Below are positions 29,900 through 41,712 of a DNA stretch of 64,000 bases, one piece after another. The stretch is from positions 2,914,001 to 2,978,000 of the forward strand of contig OY751496.1 in assembly GCA_963565915.1 (NCBI GenBank). Direction: 5' to 3'. How positions within the stretch are numbered: position 1 is the stretch's first letter; each line of letters opens with the position of its first letter. Below the pieces are notes generated by a model. It made no database searches and was not told where the DNA came from. It saw nothing but the letters and a program-made list of their open reading frames with translations. This stretch comes from Entoloma clypeatum. Its lineage: Eukaryota; Basidiomycota; Agaricomycetes; Agaricales; Entolomataceae. The translations under genes were made by a program, and so were the position numbers.

Positions 29900-31214
29900 G
29901 TAAAGGAGATTCAAATACGGAACTCTAATCTCTGCCCGTGTATGGCAACGACATTGGCGACCCCCCTCCCCGAACAGGAATCACCTCAGGCGGCACCGAA
30001 CCGAGAAGAAAACACAACCCACTATGGACGACTCCCCACCACCCACCTCCGTCGACTCGTCCCCGGCCCTCTGAATCTCCGTAACTCAGGTTGATACTCA
30101 AACTGAACCTGATCAAACCTGATTTCTAACTCCAACCAAGATTTTTTCCCTATGTCACCACCTTGGAATAAAACCACCGAATGGGACAATCAAACTGATC
30201 AAACGTTTGCTAGCCTGGGTATGCACCCCGGCCATCTCATTCCCTACCATACTGGCTAATTCAAATGCCTCCTGGGAACCTGGGGGATTGAATTTGCTTC
30301 TTCATCGCGCACTTCCCATAACGGCAATAATGAACCACCCTGCGCTATCGAAAGAAAATAGCTGGTGTTGTGCACACCCAATACCCCTCGTGTTCAAATT
30401 CTGGACATATATCAATTTTGTCTCGTCCAATGTATTCCCACTTTGTTCCCCTGGATCATTAATGACATTTCAAGCCGAGCATATTTTTAATGTGTTCACA
30501 CTTTGTCAACCAATCACATAATGATGAGCATTCAAAGTATGGCTCGTAATGTTCCCCTGCTGTACACAATGGCTACATATGTAATGTATCATGCCTTTGT
30601 GCTTTGAATGTGCCCAATAAGAACATTATAATGACATGGAAAATTTTCCCATTCAATGTATTCACAATGAACCCTTTATGTTCAAGGCGGTCACAAAGGG
30701 ATCACATTATTGTCGCACAAAAAATCACATTCTGGATTTTCTTTGCTTATGTTATCAAAATGTTTTCCACAAGAATACGATGAGAACATTGATTAGATAA
30801 CTAACATGTGATTGCGGGTTCCATAAGAGGCCCAGCATGATCCCACATATAGTGTTCTTTGTCCATGAGACCCTTATGTACATGTCGATGACACAGAGGA
30901 CATGGAAGAAATTTGAATACAATATATCCAATGAACACATTCCAAATCAAACAGTGATAACACAAAGGATAAACAAGCAGCTGCCAATCACAATGTAATC
31001 TGTATGTGAGCGTTGAACATCTCGTGTGAACATGGTGATCTCATTCTACATTTCCAGACCATTTGTCTGGCAACAACATATGTAGCTCATTGTATGATTA
31101 TAAAATATGTATCTTATCAATGTTCACACCATTTGTTCACCTGGAAAATACTATATTAGATTATCATTTGTTTAGGATGTTTTTGCTGGGGACACTGGTC
31201 CGGTCCCGCTGTGA
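29900..31214. other. AT-rich non-coding part of inverted repeat I, left
   Basis: No gene recognised. GTTCAC/GTGAAC and CACATT/AATGTG motifs recur densely, as in subterminal zones of DNA transposons. The sequence starting GGGACCGGACCAGTG joins the truncated gene at 31214. It may be the interior of an unclassified element whose insertion removed the gene's 3' part. The mirror copy is at 36180-37500. Confidence 0.4.
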
Positions 31215-32124
31215 AGGGCCATAGAGCAGAGGAGAAGCGCGAGGAACCGCCACGCCCATTCACCACGACGCGGGACCGGCATTAAGAGAGCTTCAATGTC
31301 GGGAGGTGGTGGCGGAGGTGGTGGTGAATCAGGAGCTGGAGATGAGTCACCTTGACTAGGATTTCTGATAGGCTCGTCTTTGGAAGCACCAGGGGCCGAG
31401 GGAGGAGGATCAGAGTCCAGCGGTGAAGGAGGTGGAAGAGAGCTATTGTCACCCACTGGTGCATCATCTTCGTCGGGGAGATAAGCGAATGGCGGGGAGG
31501 GATCAGAACTGGGTGGTGGTGGTGGCGATGGCGAGGCGCTGCCAGCCTCCGAGGGTGTCGCTCCTGGGGGAGGCATTCCAGTGAGGTCGTCGATAGGAGA
31601 GTCGAGGAGGAAGACGCAAAGGGACTGGGGATGGAGGAAGGGCAGTGGATCAAAGTCGTCGTCTTCAATCAGGGTTGGTGAGGTCCTGTTTAAAGGCGTT
31701 GACGAAGATCCTTGAGCTACAGATGGCAATACTGGAAGAGTAATGTTAGCGTTGGAATCCCAGAGCTTAATGACATACCTGAAGCATAGGCGGGCGAGGG
31801 AGCGTCCTGATAAGTCGAGCCACTGGCATGCTGGGCGAGATAGCCGACTGATGAGAGGAGATTGGAAAGGGCTGACTGGTCGTTCTTTGTGAGGATCCAA
31901 GTTCTTGTCGTGTCGTCCTGGGCGAGAGGCGCTTGAATGAATTGAGGGCGAAGCCAAAAGAGGAAGGCGCGGGGGCTATAAGGTAGAGTGGGCTTCTGAA
32001 CAGCCACCAAGGCGGGCTTTGGCGAGTAGAGGGTCACAATACTCACGTAGACCACTGCCATAAAGGTGTAGGCAAGTTTGGCATGAGAGGCAAGAGCACA
32101 GGTGGAAAGGCCGAAGATGAGCAT
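31172..32124 (-). pseudogene. Truncated proline-rich membrane-protein gene, left mirror copy
   Basis: Two exons (32124-31779 and 31731-31172) with a 47-nt GTATGT...CCAG intron, joined in phase. The product would be 301 residues. The N-terminus is hydrophobic (MLIFGLSTCALASHAKLAY), followed by a Pro/Ser/Asp-rich region. After ...LCSMAL the paralog at 9290 continues into its membrane domain, but here 12 foreign codons and a stop follow (HSGTGPVSPAKTS). Transcripts may exist, since the upstream TATA is kept, but the membrane part is lost. Confidence 0.7.
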
Positions 32125-32395
32125 GGCTGCGTCAGAGAGCAGGGATTTCTCGAGATGAAAGTTGGGGCGTAGGATAGGAATCTAGTGGGTGGCTGGGTGA
32201 ATCAATTTTATACCTCGCAACTTTGGCTTGGCAGTGGCAGCTCATATATCAGACCCATGCATCAGCCCAATGGCTCGTTACAACATTCATGATGCGCGCG
32301 TGCAACGTGTGCCCTTCTCTAGGGTGCTCCAGGGTGCTCCCATGTGAATGCTGTCACTAGGGCTCCTGGCCCATTCACCTTTGTGGACTCCTGGC

Positions 32396-33282
32396 CCGAG
32401 GGACCGCAGCCTTTCGTGCGTCCTGGGGGTGGACGAGGGGGCGGCGGTGGGACGAAGCCGCTGAAGCTGCCGAAGCCACAGATACCGAAGCTGCCTGCGG
32501 TGCGTGTGAATCAGCTGTTGCCGTCTGCGACGACGCTGGGGGGGAAGATGAAGTCGAAGCTGGGGAGCATAACGAGTTCTGGGCGGCGGAAGAAATTTGG
32601 GAGCTTGAGTGTGGATCAGGCGGGGGCCGCGACGATGATTGCGGGCAGGGAGCAGGCTCAGCCGGTTGGGCAGAACGTTGTAGAGTCGCCGCTGCCACCA
32701 CTACCACTACCACCAGCACCAGCACCAGCACCGCCAGCACCAACGCCACCGCCGTCGGCTTTCGTGCGTCCCGGAGGGGGGAGAGGTGGGTGTCGTGTCC
32801 CCGCAGCTGTCATTTCATCTGGGTATGCGGCGAGCGTGGCGTCCGACCGCTTACGACGGACGATATCGAGCGCGTCTGACCCGATACGGAGGACGATGTC
32901 GGTGGGGTCCGGGTCGACGAGCCATCACAGCTCGATGATGGAGCTGGAAGTGTTTAGGACGCATTCTGCTTCTGGGGAGCATCATGAGATGAGGAAAGTG
33001 AGGTTTGGGGGCGTGGCGCATGGGGAGGGACGGGCGATGACGCCCAGTCAAAATCGGACCTGGCGGAATCCGGCCCTTGTGGGATTGAGCCTGAGGGGGT
33101 CCCTGACAGGGAAAGTTGGGAATGGAAACACCATCGGGAAATTTCCTGATGGTCCTGGAATTCCCAGCCTTGCACGAAAAGGTGCGTTGCACCTGTTCGC
33201 ACCGACGACGCATTGCGCTGGCACACTCAAGATTTCAAGTCATTTCAAACTCCGATTTAACTCACCGAAGCGAGTCATTTGA
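32396..33282 (+). pseudogene. Unassigned Pro/Gly-rich coding fragment in the spacer of inverted repeat I
   Basis: A long open frame begins at the edge of the inverted repeat (no start of its own) and has Pro/Lys-rich, Gly-rich and Ser-rich parts, with two similar FVRPGGGRGG motifs about 130 residues apart. Codon use looks host-like, so it may be a broken host gene exon captured at the breakpoint. No family recognised; coding status uncertain. Confidence 0.35.
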
Positions 33283-33359
33283 ACTTTAAGTAAGTAACCC
33301 ACTGCCACCACTTCCCACAACGCCTGCCCCTCGCTCTGCCTCCGTCATCTGCCCGGTTC

Positions 33360-34455
33360 GTTGCCCCCAACGACTGCCCCTCGTGTCCCTCGGGCTCAAC
33401 GGCCGCCCCTCGCGTCCAGCGACCGCCCCTTGCGCCCAACGGCCACCCCTTGTGCCCAACGGCCACGTCTCTTGCCCAATGGCCTACCTTCGCGCCCAAC
33501 GGCCTCCCCTCGCGTCCAACCACCTTCCTTCGCGCCCAACGGCCATCCCTGTCCAATGACCGTCCCTCGCCCCAACCCCCGTCTCTTGCCCAACGGCCTA
33601 CCTTCGCGCCCAACGGCCATTCCTCGTGCCCAACGGCCTTCCCTCATGTCCAACCACCTTTCTTCGCGCCCAATGGCCACTCCTCGTGCCCAACGGCCGC
33701 CCCTCAGGTCCAACGACCGCTCCTCGCGTCCAACGGCCGCGTCTCCTGCACAACGGCCTCCCCTCGCGTCCAACCACCTTCCTTCGGCTGTCCCTCTTGC
33801 CCAACGGCTGCGTCTCTTGCCCAATGACCTCCCCTCGTGCCCAACGACCTTCCTTCGCGCCCAACGGCTGTCCCTCGTGCCCAACGACCGCCAACGGCCG
33901 CCCCTCACGTCCAACGACTGCCCCTCGCCCCGAACGACCACTCCTCGTGTCCAACGACCGTCCCTCGCCCCAAACGACCTTCCCTCGCGCCCAACGGCCG
34001 TCCCTCGTGCCCAACGACCGCCCTTCGCGCCAACGACCGCCAACGGCCGCCCCTCGCGTCCAACGACCGCCCCTCGCCCCGAACGACCACTCCTCGTGTC
34101 CAACGACCGTCCCTTGCTCCCAACGCCACTCCTCGTGTCCAACAACCGTCCCTCGCCCCAAACGACCTTCCTTCGCGCCCAACGGTCATCCCTCGTGCCC
34201 AACGACCGCCCTTCGCGCCAACGACCGCCCTTCGCGCCCAACGACCGCCAACGACCGCCCCGAACGACCACTCCTCGTGTCCAACGACCGTCCCTCGTGG
34301 CCTCGCCCCCAACGACCTTCCTTCGTGCTCAACGGCCGTCCCTCGTGCCCAACGACCGCCCTTCGTGCCCAACGGCCGCCCCTCGCGTCCAACGACTGCC
34401 CCTCGCCCCCAACGACCGCCCCTCTTGTCCAACAACTGTTCCTCGTGCCCAAATT
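33360..34455. repeat. Minisatellite array 2, about 21-bp unit
   Basis: Same C-rich unit as array 1 (CCAACGACCGYCCCTCGYGY), about 50 copies, with variant blocks containing CCTTCCTTCGCGCCCAACGG. The right flank (TATATATATAGTATAG, then GTGAATCAAATTGT) matches that of array 1, so array plus flank has been copied as a unit. Confidence 0.9.
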
Positions 34456-34680
34456 AGTTTATATATATATAGTATAGTTTGTGGTCATTTTGTATTATAC
34501 TAGTATAGTGAATCAAATTGTATCATTTACAACTAAAAGTGAAAATTCCCAGAAAACAACCCTGAAAAACCAATCAGGAAAATCCCACATCAGCACCTGT
34601 TTTTGACCCACCTAACCCCATCCATCCACAGATTTTAGACAAGATATCTGTTTTTTTCGGAACAGCAGGTTCTCGGTGGA

Positions 34681-34726
34681 ATCAGATCTCTCAAAATCTC
34701 CCTGGAAATGAGTTGCAAACATACTC
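34681..34726. repeat. Terminal fragment of a TA-flanked foldback-type element
   Basis: ATCAGATCTCTCAAAATC...CATACTC, the same end as at 17637 in mirror orientation, followed by TA. The joined SINE-like flank (34729-34882) is also shared with 17484-17634, so terminus plus flank were copied together. Confidence 0.65.
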
Positions 34727-34728
34727 TA

Positions 34729-34882
34729 ATGTAGACTGGCCACAGTCAGGTCTGGTCCAAATTCGGTTCGGGTTCGAACCAGGTTCAACCGTCGGAAACG
34801 CCTGATTTTTGCCTTGCACGACGCCAGCCATTCATTGAGCCTGCACACACCTATGCACCACCACAACAACAACAACCAAGAA
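34729..34882 (+). repeat. SINE-like repeat with (CAA)n tail, second copy
   Basis: Reverse-complement match of 17484-17634. It contains GGGTTCGAACC and ends in CACAACAACAACAACC. It lies just outside inverted repeat I. Confidence 0.45.
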
Positions 34883-35269
34883 CAAAAATCCTCATCCAGG
34901 TGCACGACACACCATGAGCAAGGAGTTTCCATCACAGACCACAGAGTCATCGACTGGACACGGCAGTATAATAGTACATGCCCGATCACAGCTGAAGAGC
35001 CAGGAGTCCACAAAGGTGAATGGGCCAGGAGCCCTAGTGACAGCATTCACATGGGAGCACCCTGGAGCACCCTAGAGAAGGGCACACATTGCACGCGCGC
35101 ATCATGAATGTTGTAACGAGCCATTGGGCTGATGCATGGGTCTGATATATGAGCTGCCACTGCCAAGCCAAAGTTGCGAGGTATAAAATTGATTCACCCA
35201 GCCACCCACTAGATTCCTATCCTACGCCCCAACTTTCATCTCGAGAAATCCCTGCTCTCTGACGCAGCC

Positions 35270-36222
35270 ATGCTCATCTTCGGCCTTTCCACCTGTGCTC
35301 TTGCCTCTCATGCCAAACTTGCCTACACCTTTATGGCAGTGGTCTACGTGAGTATTGTGACCCTCTACTCGCCAAAGCCCGCCTTGGTGGCTGTTCAGAA
35401 GCCCACTCTACCTTATAGCCCCCGCGCCTTCCTCTTTTGGCTTCGCCCTCAATTCATTCAAGCGCCTCTCGCCCAGGACGACACGACAAGAACTTGGATC
35501 CTCACAAAGAACGACCAGTCAGCCCTTTCCAATCTCCTCTCATCAGTCGGCTATCTCGCCCAGCATGCCAGTGGCTCGACTTATCAGGACGCTCCCTCGC
35601 CCGCCTATGCTTCAGGTATGTCATTAAGCTCTGGGATTCCAACGCTAACATTACTCTTCCAGTATTGCCATCTGTAGCTCAAGGATCTTCGTCAACGCCT
35701 TTAAACAGGACCTCACCAACCCTGATTGAAGACGACGACTTTGATCCACTGCCCTTCCTCCATCCCCAGTCCCTTTGCGTCTTCCTCCTCGACTCTCCTA
35801 TCGACGACCTCACTGGAATGCCTCCCCCAGGAGCGACACCCTCGGAGGCTGGCAGCGCCTCGCCATCGCCACCACCACCACCCAGTTCTGATCCCTCCCC
35901 GCCATTCGCTTATCTCCCCGACGAAGATGATGCACCAGTGGGTGACAATAGCTCTCTTCCACCTCCTTCACCGCTGGACTCTGATCCTCCTCCCTCGGCC
36001 CCTGGTGCTTCCAAAGACGAGCCTATCAGAAATCCTAGTCAAGGTGACTCATCTCCAGCTCCTGATTCACCACCACCTCCGCCACCACCTCCCGACATTG
36101 AAGCTCTCTTAATGCCGGTCCCGCGTCGTGGTGAATGGGCGTGGCGGTTCCTCGCGCTTCTCCTCTGCTCTATGGCCCTTCACAGCGGGACCGGACCAGT
36201 GTCCCCAGCAAAAACATCCTAA
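35270..36222 (+). pseudogene. Truncated proline-rich membrane-protein gene, right mirror copy
   Basis: Same two-exon structure as the left copy (35270-35615 and 35663-36222), 301 residues. TATAAAAT lies about 85 nt upstream (near 35183). This copy shows the hAT target site uninterrupted (near 35886) and the 120-bp-element target uninterrupted (near 35830). Confidence 0.7.
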
Positions 36223-36224
36223 AC

Positions 36225-37500
36225 AAATGATAATCTAATATAGTATTTTCCAGGTGAACAAATGGTGTGAACATTGATAAGATACATATTTTATAATCAT
36301 ACAATGAGCTACATATGTTGTTGCCAGACAAATGGTCTGGAAATGTAGAATGAGATCACCATGTTCACACGAGATGTTCAACGCTCACATACAGATTACA
36401 TTGTGATTGGCAGCTGCTTGTTTATCCTTTGTGTTATCACTGTTTGATTTGGAATGTGTTCATTGGATATATTGTATTCAAATTTCTTCCATGTCCTCTG
36501 TGTCATCGACATGTACATAAGGGTCTCATGGACAAAGAACACTATATGTGGGATCATGCTGGGCCTCTTATGGAACCCGCAATCACATGTTAGTTATCTA
36601 ATCAATGTTCTCATCGTATTCTTGTGGAAAACATTTTGATAACATAAGCAAAGAAAATCCAGAATGTGATTTTTTGTGCGACAATAATGTGATCCCTTTG
36701 TGACCGCCTTGAACATAAAGGGTTCATTGTGAATACATTGAATGGGAAAATTTTCCATGTCATTATAATGTTCTTATTGGGCACATTCAAAGCACAAAGG
36801 CATGATACATTACATATGTAGCCATTGTGTACAGCAGGGGAACATTACGAGCCATACTTTGAATGCTCATCATTATGTGATTGGTTGACAAAGTGTGAAC
36901 ACATTAAAAATATGCTCGGCTTGAAATGTCATTAATGATCCAGGGGAACAAAGTGGGAATACATTGGACGAGACAAAATTGATATATGTCCAGAATTTGA
37001 ACACGAGGGGTATTGGGTGTGCACAACACCAGCTATTTTCTTTCGATAGCGCAGGGTGGTTCATTATTGCCGTTATGGGAAGTGCGCGATGAAGAAGCAA
37101 ATTCAATCCCCCAGGTTCCCAGGAGGCATTTGAATTAGCCAGTATGGTAGGGAATGAGATGGCCGGGGTGCATACCCAGGCTAGCAAACGTTTGATCAGT
37201 TTGATTGTCCCATTCGGTGGTTTTATTCCAAGGTGGTGACATAGGGAAAAAATCTTGGTTGGAGTTAGAAATCAGGTTTGATCAGGTTCAGTTTGAGTAT
37301 CAACCTGAGTTACGGAGATTCAGAGGGCCGGGGACGAGTCGACGGAGGTGGGTGGTGGGGAGTCGTCCATAGTGGGTTGTGTTTTCTTCTCGGTTCGGTG
37401 CCGCCTGAGGTGATTCCTGTTCGGGGAGGGGGGTCGCCAATGTCGTTGCCATACACGGGCAGAGATTAGAGTTCCGTATTTGAATCTCCTTTACATGGAC
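36225..37500. other. AT-rich non-coding part of inverted repeat I, right
   Basis: Mirror of 29900-31170. No gene; dense GTGAAC/GTTCAC motifs. Confidence 0.4.
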
Positions 37501-38088
37501 TGGCGGGGCACGCTGAATGTCAAAATTGGTGTGCTGGTGTGCTCAGGCAGTGGATTTGCATCAGCGGGCCTGGGTGTGCCAGTTGGCGTTGCACCCAAAA
37601 AAATGCCCTTCCACTCATAGGACTCGCAACAGGGGTCGCTGGTAATCCCCGACAACTTGGACTCTTCCTTTTGGTGGGCATGAACTGGGGACGGTGTGAG
37701 GTGTATTGGCAGTATGTATCTCCCATACTGTTTTTCCGAGTCCAAAGGTAACAAGGCCGGTTTCCAAGTCATCTCTGTCATCAGATCAGGACAAGGGCAG
37801 ACATGATCATACATTGTAAGAGTTGCAACCGTATTGGATGAAAAATACAAATAAGATGCCATTTGGCAGTCATTGCATCCGAACTATTGATACTTCAATG
37901 TAACGACATGAAAAATGGGCGGATTTGTGTAAAGAGAAAAAAAAGGGAATCTTGACAAGTCGTACAGAGGGAGAGACAGAGCCAAATGGAATGAGTCAAG
38001 AACAGAGGGAAAGATCGAAGCCTCCGTACAATGTATGCGCATCGTGACCACATCATCAACACCGATCACCACGAGTGTTACTACAATG

Positions 38089-41000
38089 CTAGTGCATGTT
38101 TGCACCCCGGTGATATGTGTGCATCTGTCGCTGGGCTTGCTGGTGTTGCTCTGCTTCCGCAGCGAATCTAGAGGTTCATATATCAGATTTGTGATTACAT
38201 GGCAGCAAAGGTTTTCCCACTTACATCATGATCTTATCGGTATGTGAAAAATTGTAAGGGCTCTGATCAGCAACAAGGTCCTTCAACTCTTGTGGATGAA
38301 GACCTGCTAGCCAGCCAGGCTCATAAGTGTTCTCAGGTAACTGGCTTACAGCTGCTCTCGAGCCATCCGAAAGATTACTAGGGAGGCGAACATGTGGCTG
38401 TGCACCCCTTGTTGCGCGATTGACTGGTCGAAAACGGGAATGCTGGTGGAGCAAGTCAAATGTGCGATACCATGGTGTTAGGTCCTTGTTTCTCCAGGGT
38501 TTCTTGAGGATGCAATATTGTGGAAGTTGAGTCGTATTCTCGTGTTCAGATTCATTGGTGCTGACTCTGGCAGTCCCGAGATACTGGATCATTTTGGCGT
38601 GGCGATGCAGGTCATCATAGCGACGCGCTACCTCGAGCTGACTGTTGAACAGCTGGACACTGAATTATGACAAATTTGCAAAATCATTACTGGTGAGAAC
38701 ATACATTGCGCTTTCTTTCATCCCTTCGAGCCTTCTGAGCATGAAGTTCTCGCGTTTCTTGATTTGATGTGCTCGACTTCCAAACTCAATGGAGATGTTT
38801 GAGATGAGTGATAAAAGCATTCTGGATCTTGATAGGATTTTGACATTCGTAAATGTCTGCAGTCAAAAAGCTTTCGACGAAAACTTCGGTCACAGACTTG
38901 TTCCATGGTGTCGCAGGCGTAGCTGTCGCATCCAGATGAAAGTCCTGGGTGTTGCAGGCTCTGATAGGCTCCAGAGAATGTTCGAAGGCACAAACTTCAG
39001 CTACCGTGGGCTGCAGAGGAAGGTGTGATACCCTTTCATTAATCAACGTCTGAGTATGTAACCGGACCTCGTGCTGGGGTTGAATCAGCAAAGCTGTACT
39101 GGTGATGCAATATTATATCAAGTACTGACAGCTAATTGGTTCTGCTTGTTTGCGCGGCGTTTCGCAGCATGCGTAACTTTGCGAGGTGGTGGATAATTTT
39201 CCTCGACGTCAGCATCAGAACCGCCATCGTGAGTCTCAGGGTTTCTTCCTGAGGAAGAGGTCCGTCTGAACCGACATTGGAGGATCTCATTCGTGTTACA
39301 AACCATTCCATCAATTCCCTCTGTCAAGGTTTGAATGCAATCCTTGAGGGACATTACATCATCTCTCGTAGCAAGCAGGGTCTAAAAGATGTGAATCAAT
39401 GCTATGTGCCAGTAGGTTGTGCTACTCTCATACCTGAGGCAGGGAACCGCCAGAGGGCAAAGAATTAGGTGGTGTTGAGGGTTGCGCTGGATGATCCCGA
39501 GATGTGTCGTTGAGTCCAGATGGTTTGTGTGATGCTGAAGGGTCTACAGGTGGGACTTGTGGCGTGTTCACAGGTGAAGTATATGTAAATGGACTAAACA
39601 GAAGTTGAGCACTCGATGCTTCGCATTCTGCAGCAGCTGAAGATAAGGGTGGCTGGCAAGATGGTAGAGACGTAGTAAACTGAGTGGGATAAGCACACGG
39701 CTCAGGGCGGGCATCACATGCTTGAACTGGCCTTGTTGATGGGGGCCGATTACCCGGCTCTCCAGACATGAGAAGACCTGAAGCTGACAATGGGTCAGGG
39801 GGTGCAAACATAGTCGACGCTCCCACAGGCGGAGAGTAGTGACCTTCGGAGCTATGAGGTGGTGGAAATGTAGAATGATGATGACTACCGGGAGCTCCAA
39901 GCGCCGATGCCAGTGACGATGATGACGGCTTGAATACAGTTGCGCAAGAGGAACTTGCTTCTGGATACACATCAGCGGCTCCAGACGTGGTCCACGCCTG
40001 CATAGCCTGACCTGAATGAATAGTGGGTGCTGGCACAGACGGTGAGGACGTATCGAATGCGGTTTTAACTGAACTTAGATCTGGATAGACACTGGCAGCT
40101 CTGGGTGCAGGCGGCAGCAACGATGGCACTGCAGTAAATGAGCTTGCTTCTGGATTGGCATCAGGTGCTCTGAACGTGGTCCATGCCAGATGAATGGTGG
40201 GTGGTGAACATGGATCAGGATAGACACTGGGTGCTCCGAGAGCCGATGCAGGTGTCAATGAGGACCACTTTGAAGCAGCCGCAGGTGAATTTGCTTCTGG
40301 GTAGGCCTCAGGTGCTCCGAACGTGGTCCACCCCTGTGTAGCCGGAGGGTGTTGACTAGAATAGCCACTGGGTGGCGGTGCAAAGGCGGGAAGAGTGTGA
40401 GGATAATGGGCACCAGAGGCTACCAATGGGGCCAGCGATGAGGATGGAGTGACAAACAAACCTTGATGGGCACTGGATGCTCCATATGCTCTGGGTTCTT
40501 CGAGAGCCGATGCAAGTGACAATGAGAACGGCCTGGATGCAGCCGGTGTAGATGAACTTGCTTCTGGAAAGGCACTGAGTGCTCTGAACGTAGTCCACGC
40601 CTCCGTAGACAGGGTAAATTGACTGTGGCAATAATCGGGTGATGGCACCAAAGAAGAAGGGTGGTGGACACTGAAGACTGTGACCGCCGATGTAAGGGAC
40701 GACGAGGATGGAGATACAGATGGAGACAATTCGTGGGTATCACAGGGGGAGAAGGATGTACCTGCACACCCCGATGACTCTATGAAGCCCACTGCCAAGT
40801 TGTCGGATGCAATTGGGAAGCCATTTGGAGCTGCACCATCGACATCAGATGAAGAGGGAAAACAGAATGCCTGAGATCGAGGCGTTAAAGAACCAAATGG
40901 GGACAGAGAGGCAGATGAACTTTCATAGTTGAATCCTTGGTCGAAAGAACCACTGGTCGCATCGTGCTGATTGCCAGAAGCCACCACTGCTTCATTCGTG

Positions 41001-41246
41001 GTGGGCATAGTCTGGGGAGTATCACGATGTTAGTACGCATAGGTAGCTTTCAATTTCTCAAAGGTAGCTTACATGTGAATCCTCATCATCTCCAGCGACT
41101 GCCGTATGGAAACTGGTCATACTTGCATCTGATTCACAATCCAGCGGAACCCCCCGTATAGTAGAGGCATCAGAATCTGACCGGTCGAATTGTGAAGGGA
41201 AAGTGGGCGAAGAGATGAAAATTTGAGGAAGGAATGACAGATTCAA
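38089..41246 (-). CDS. Ser/Pro-rich uncharacterised protein with four internal repeats (6 exons, one frame break)
   Basis: Exons: 41246-41073, 41011-39434, 39381-39126, 39093-38705, 38659-38225, 38167-38089. All introns are GT-AG and phases agree, except for one extra base near 38785, where CATTGAG makes a stop and the next frame continues EFGSRAHQ. Exon 2 encodes a low-complexity Ser/Pro/Ala region with four degenerate repeats built on WTTF-APxAxPEASS and ASALGAP. The C-terminal half (FHLDATATPATPWNK, THLKHL, KKPWRN, RGAQPHVRLPSN) resembles an uncharacterised protein family that I recall from mushroom-forming fungi. The role is unknown. With the break uncorrected the protein stops at about 755 residues; the break is a sequencing error or a young inactivation. 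Confidence 0.6.
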
Positions 41247-41413
41247 AAAGCTAAGGCGACTGGGTCAGTCCAACCATAATTCAATGACACAAAGGTTTAG
41301 TACTTAATATTTAGATGACGTCGCAGATCTCATTGTTGACAAAGGAGAGTGATGACTCTAATCATGATCACAAAACTTGAAAGACAAGGACAATGGGTGT
41401 TCCTATCGGATAT

Positions 41414-41702
41414 TGTTGAGGCGACCCTAAGTCAAACGACATCGCGAGCCCAAACTTAGAAACGAAGTGGAAAGATAATGAGAGAACTGTATTGCCAAGA
41501 GACCCAGCGGGAATCTCAAGAGAACAAGCTATCGAATACAAGTGAAAGTACCCTACTTATATATGTAAATTCCATGAGGCTGCATTGTGGCAGCGTCATG
41601 CTGCGCGATAATGATAAGATGTCCTCATGTACGATATGATGTAGATAAGATAAGATCGAGATAAGATAAGATAAAGTGAAAAGTGAAAATACGATCATAA
41701 CA
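41414..41702 (-). repeat. Gypsy-1 3' LTR
   Basis: TGTTATGATCG...CCTCAACA on the minus strand, preceded by a purine tract ATGGGGGTAA (41703-41712). The integrase reading frame is cut just upstream (after KLHG), so a deletion joins integrase to the polypurine tract. (GATAA)n repeats lie in U3. Confidence 0.92.
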
Positions 41703-41712
41703 TTACCCCCAT

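Larger units (their letters stand above)
29676..32395. repeat. Inverted repeat pair I, left arm (2.72 kb)
   Basis: Reverse complement of 34999-37718, nearly identical. All paired open frames translate the same, except for a short region near the outer end (one base near 29711 against 37681). The arm holds a truncated copy of the membrane-protein gene and about 1.3 kb of AT-rich sequence. Confidence 0.93.
34999..37718. repeat. Inverted repeat pair I, right arm (2.72 kb)
   Basis: Mirror of 29676-32395 across a 2603-bp spacer. The arm begins GCCAGGAGTCCAC and ends AGTATGTA; beyond it the sequence is unique (TCTCCCATACTG). Together the arms make an 8-kb inverted structure. Confidence 0.93.

Noticed and set aside
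33361..34503. 380-codon open frame and reverse-strand frames in minisatellite array 2
   Set aside because: Same cause as array 1; the frames change with unit length variants.
29676..37718. Helitron carrying captured gene pieces
   Set aside because: No TC...CTRR termini with hairpin and no Rep/helicase found; the structure is a plain inverted duplication.
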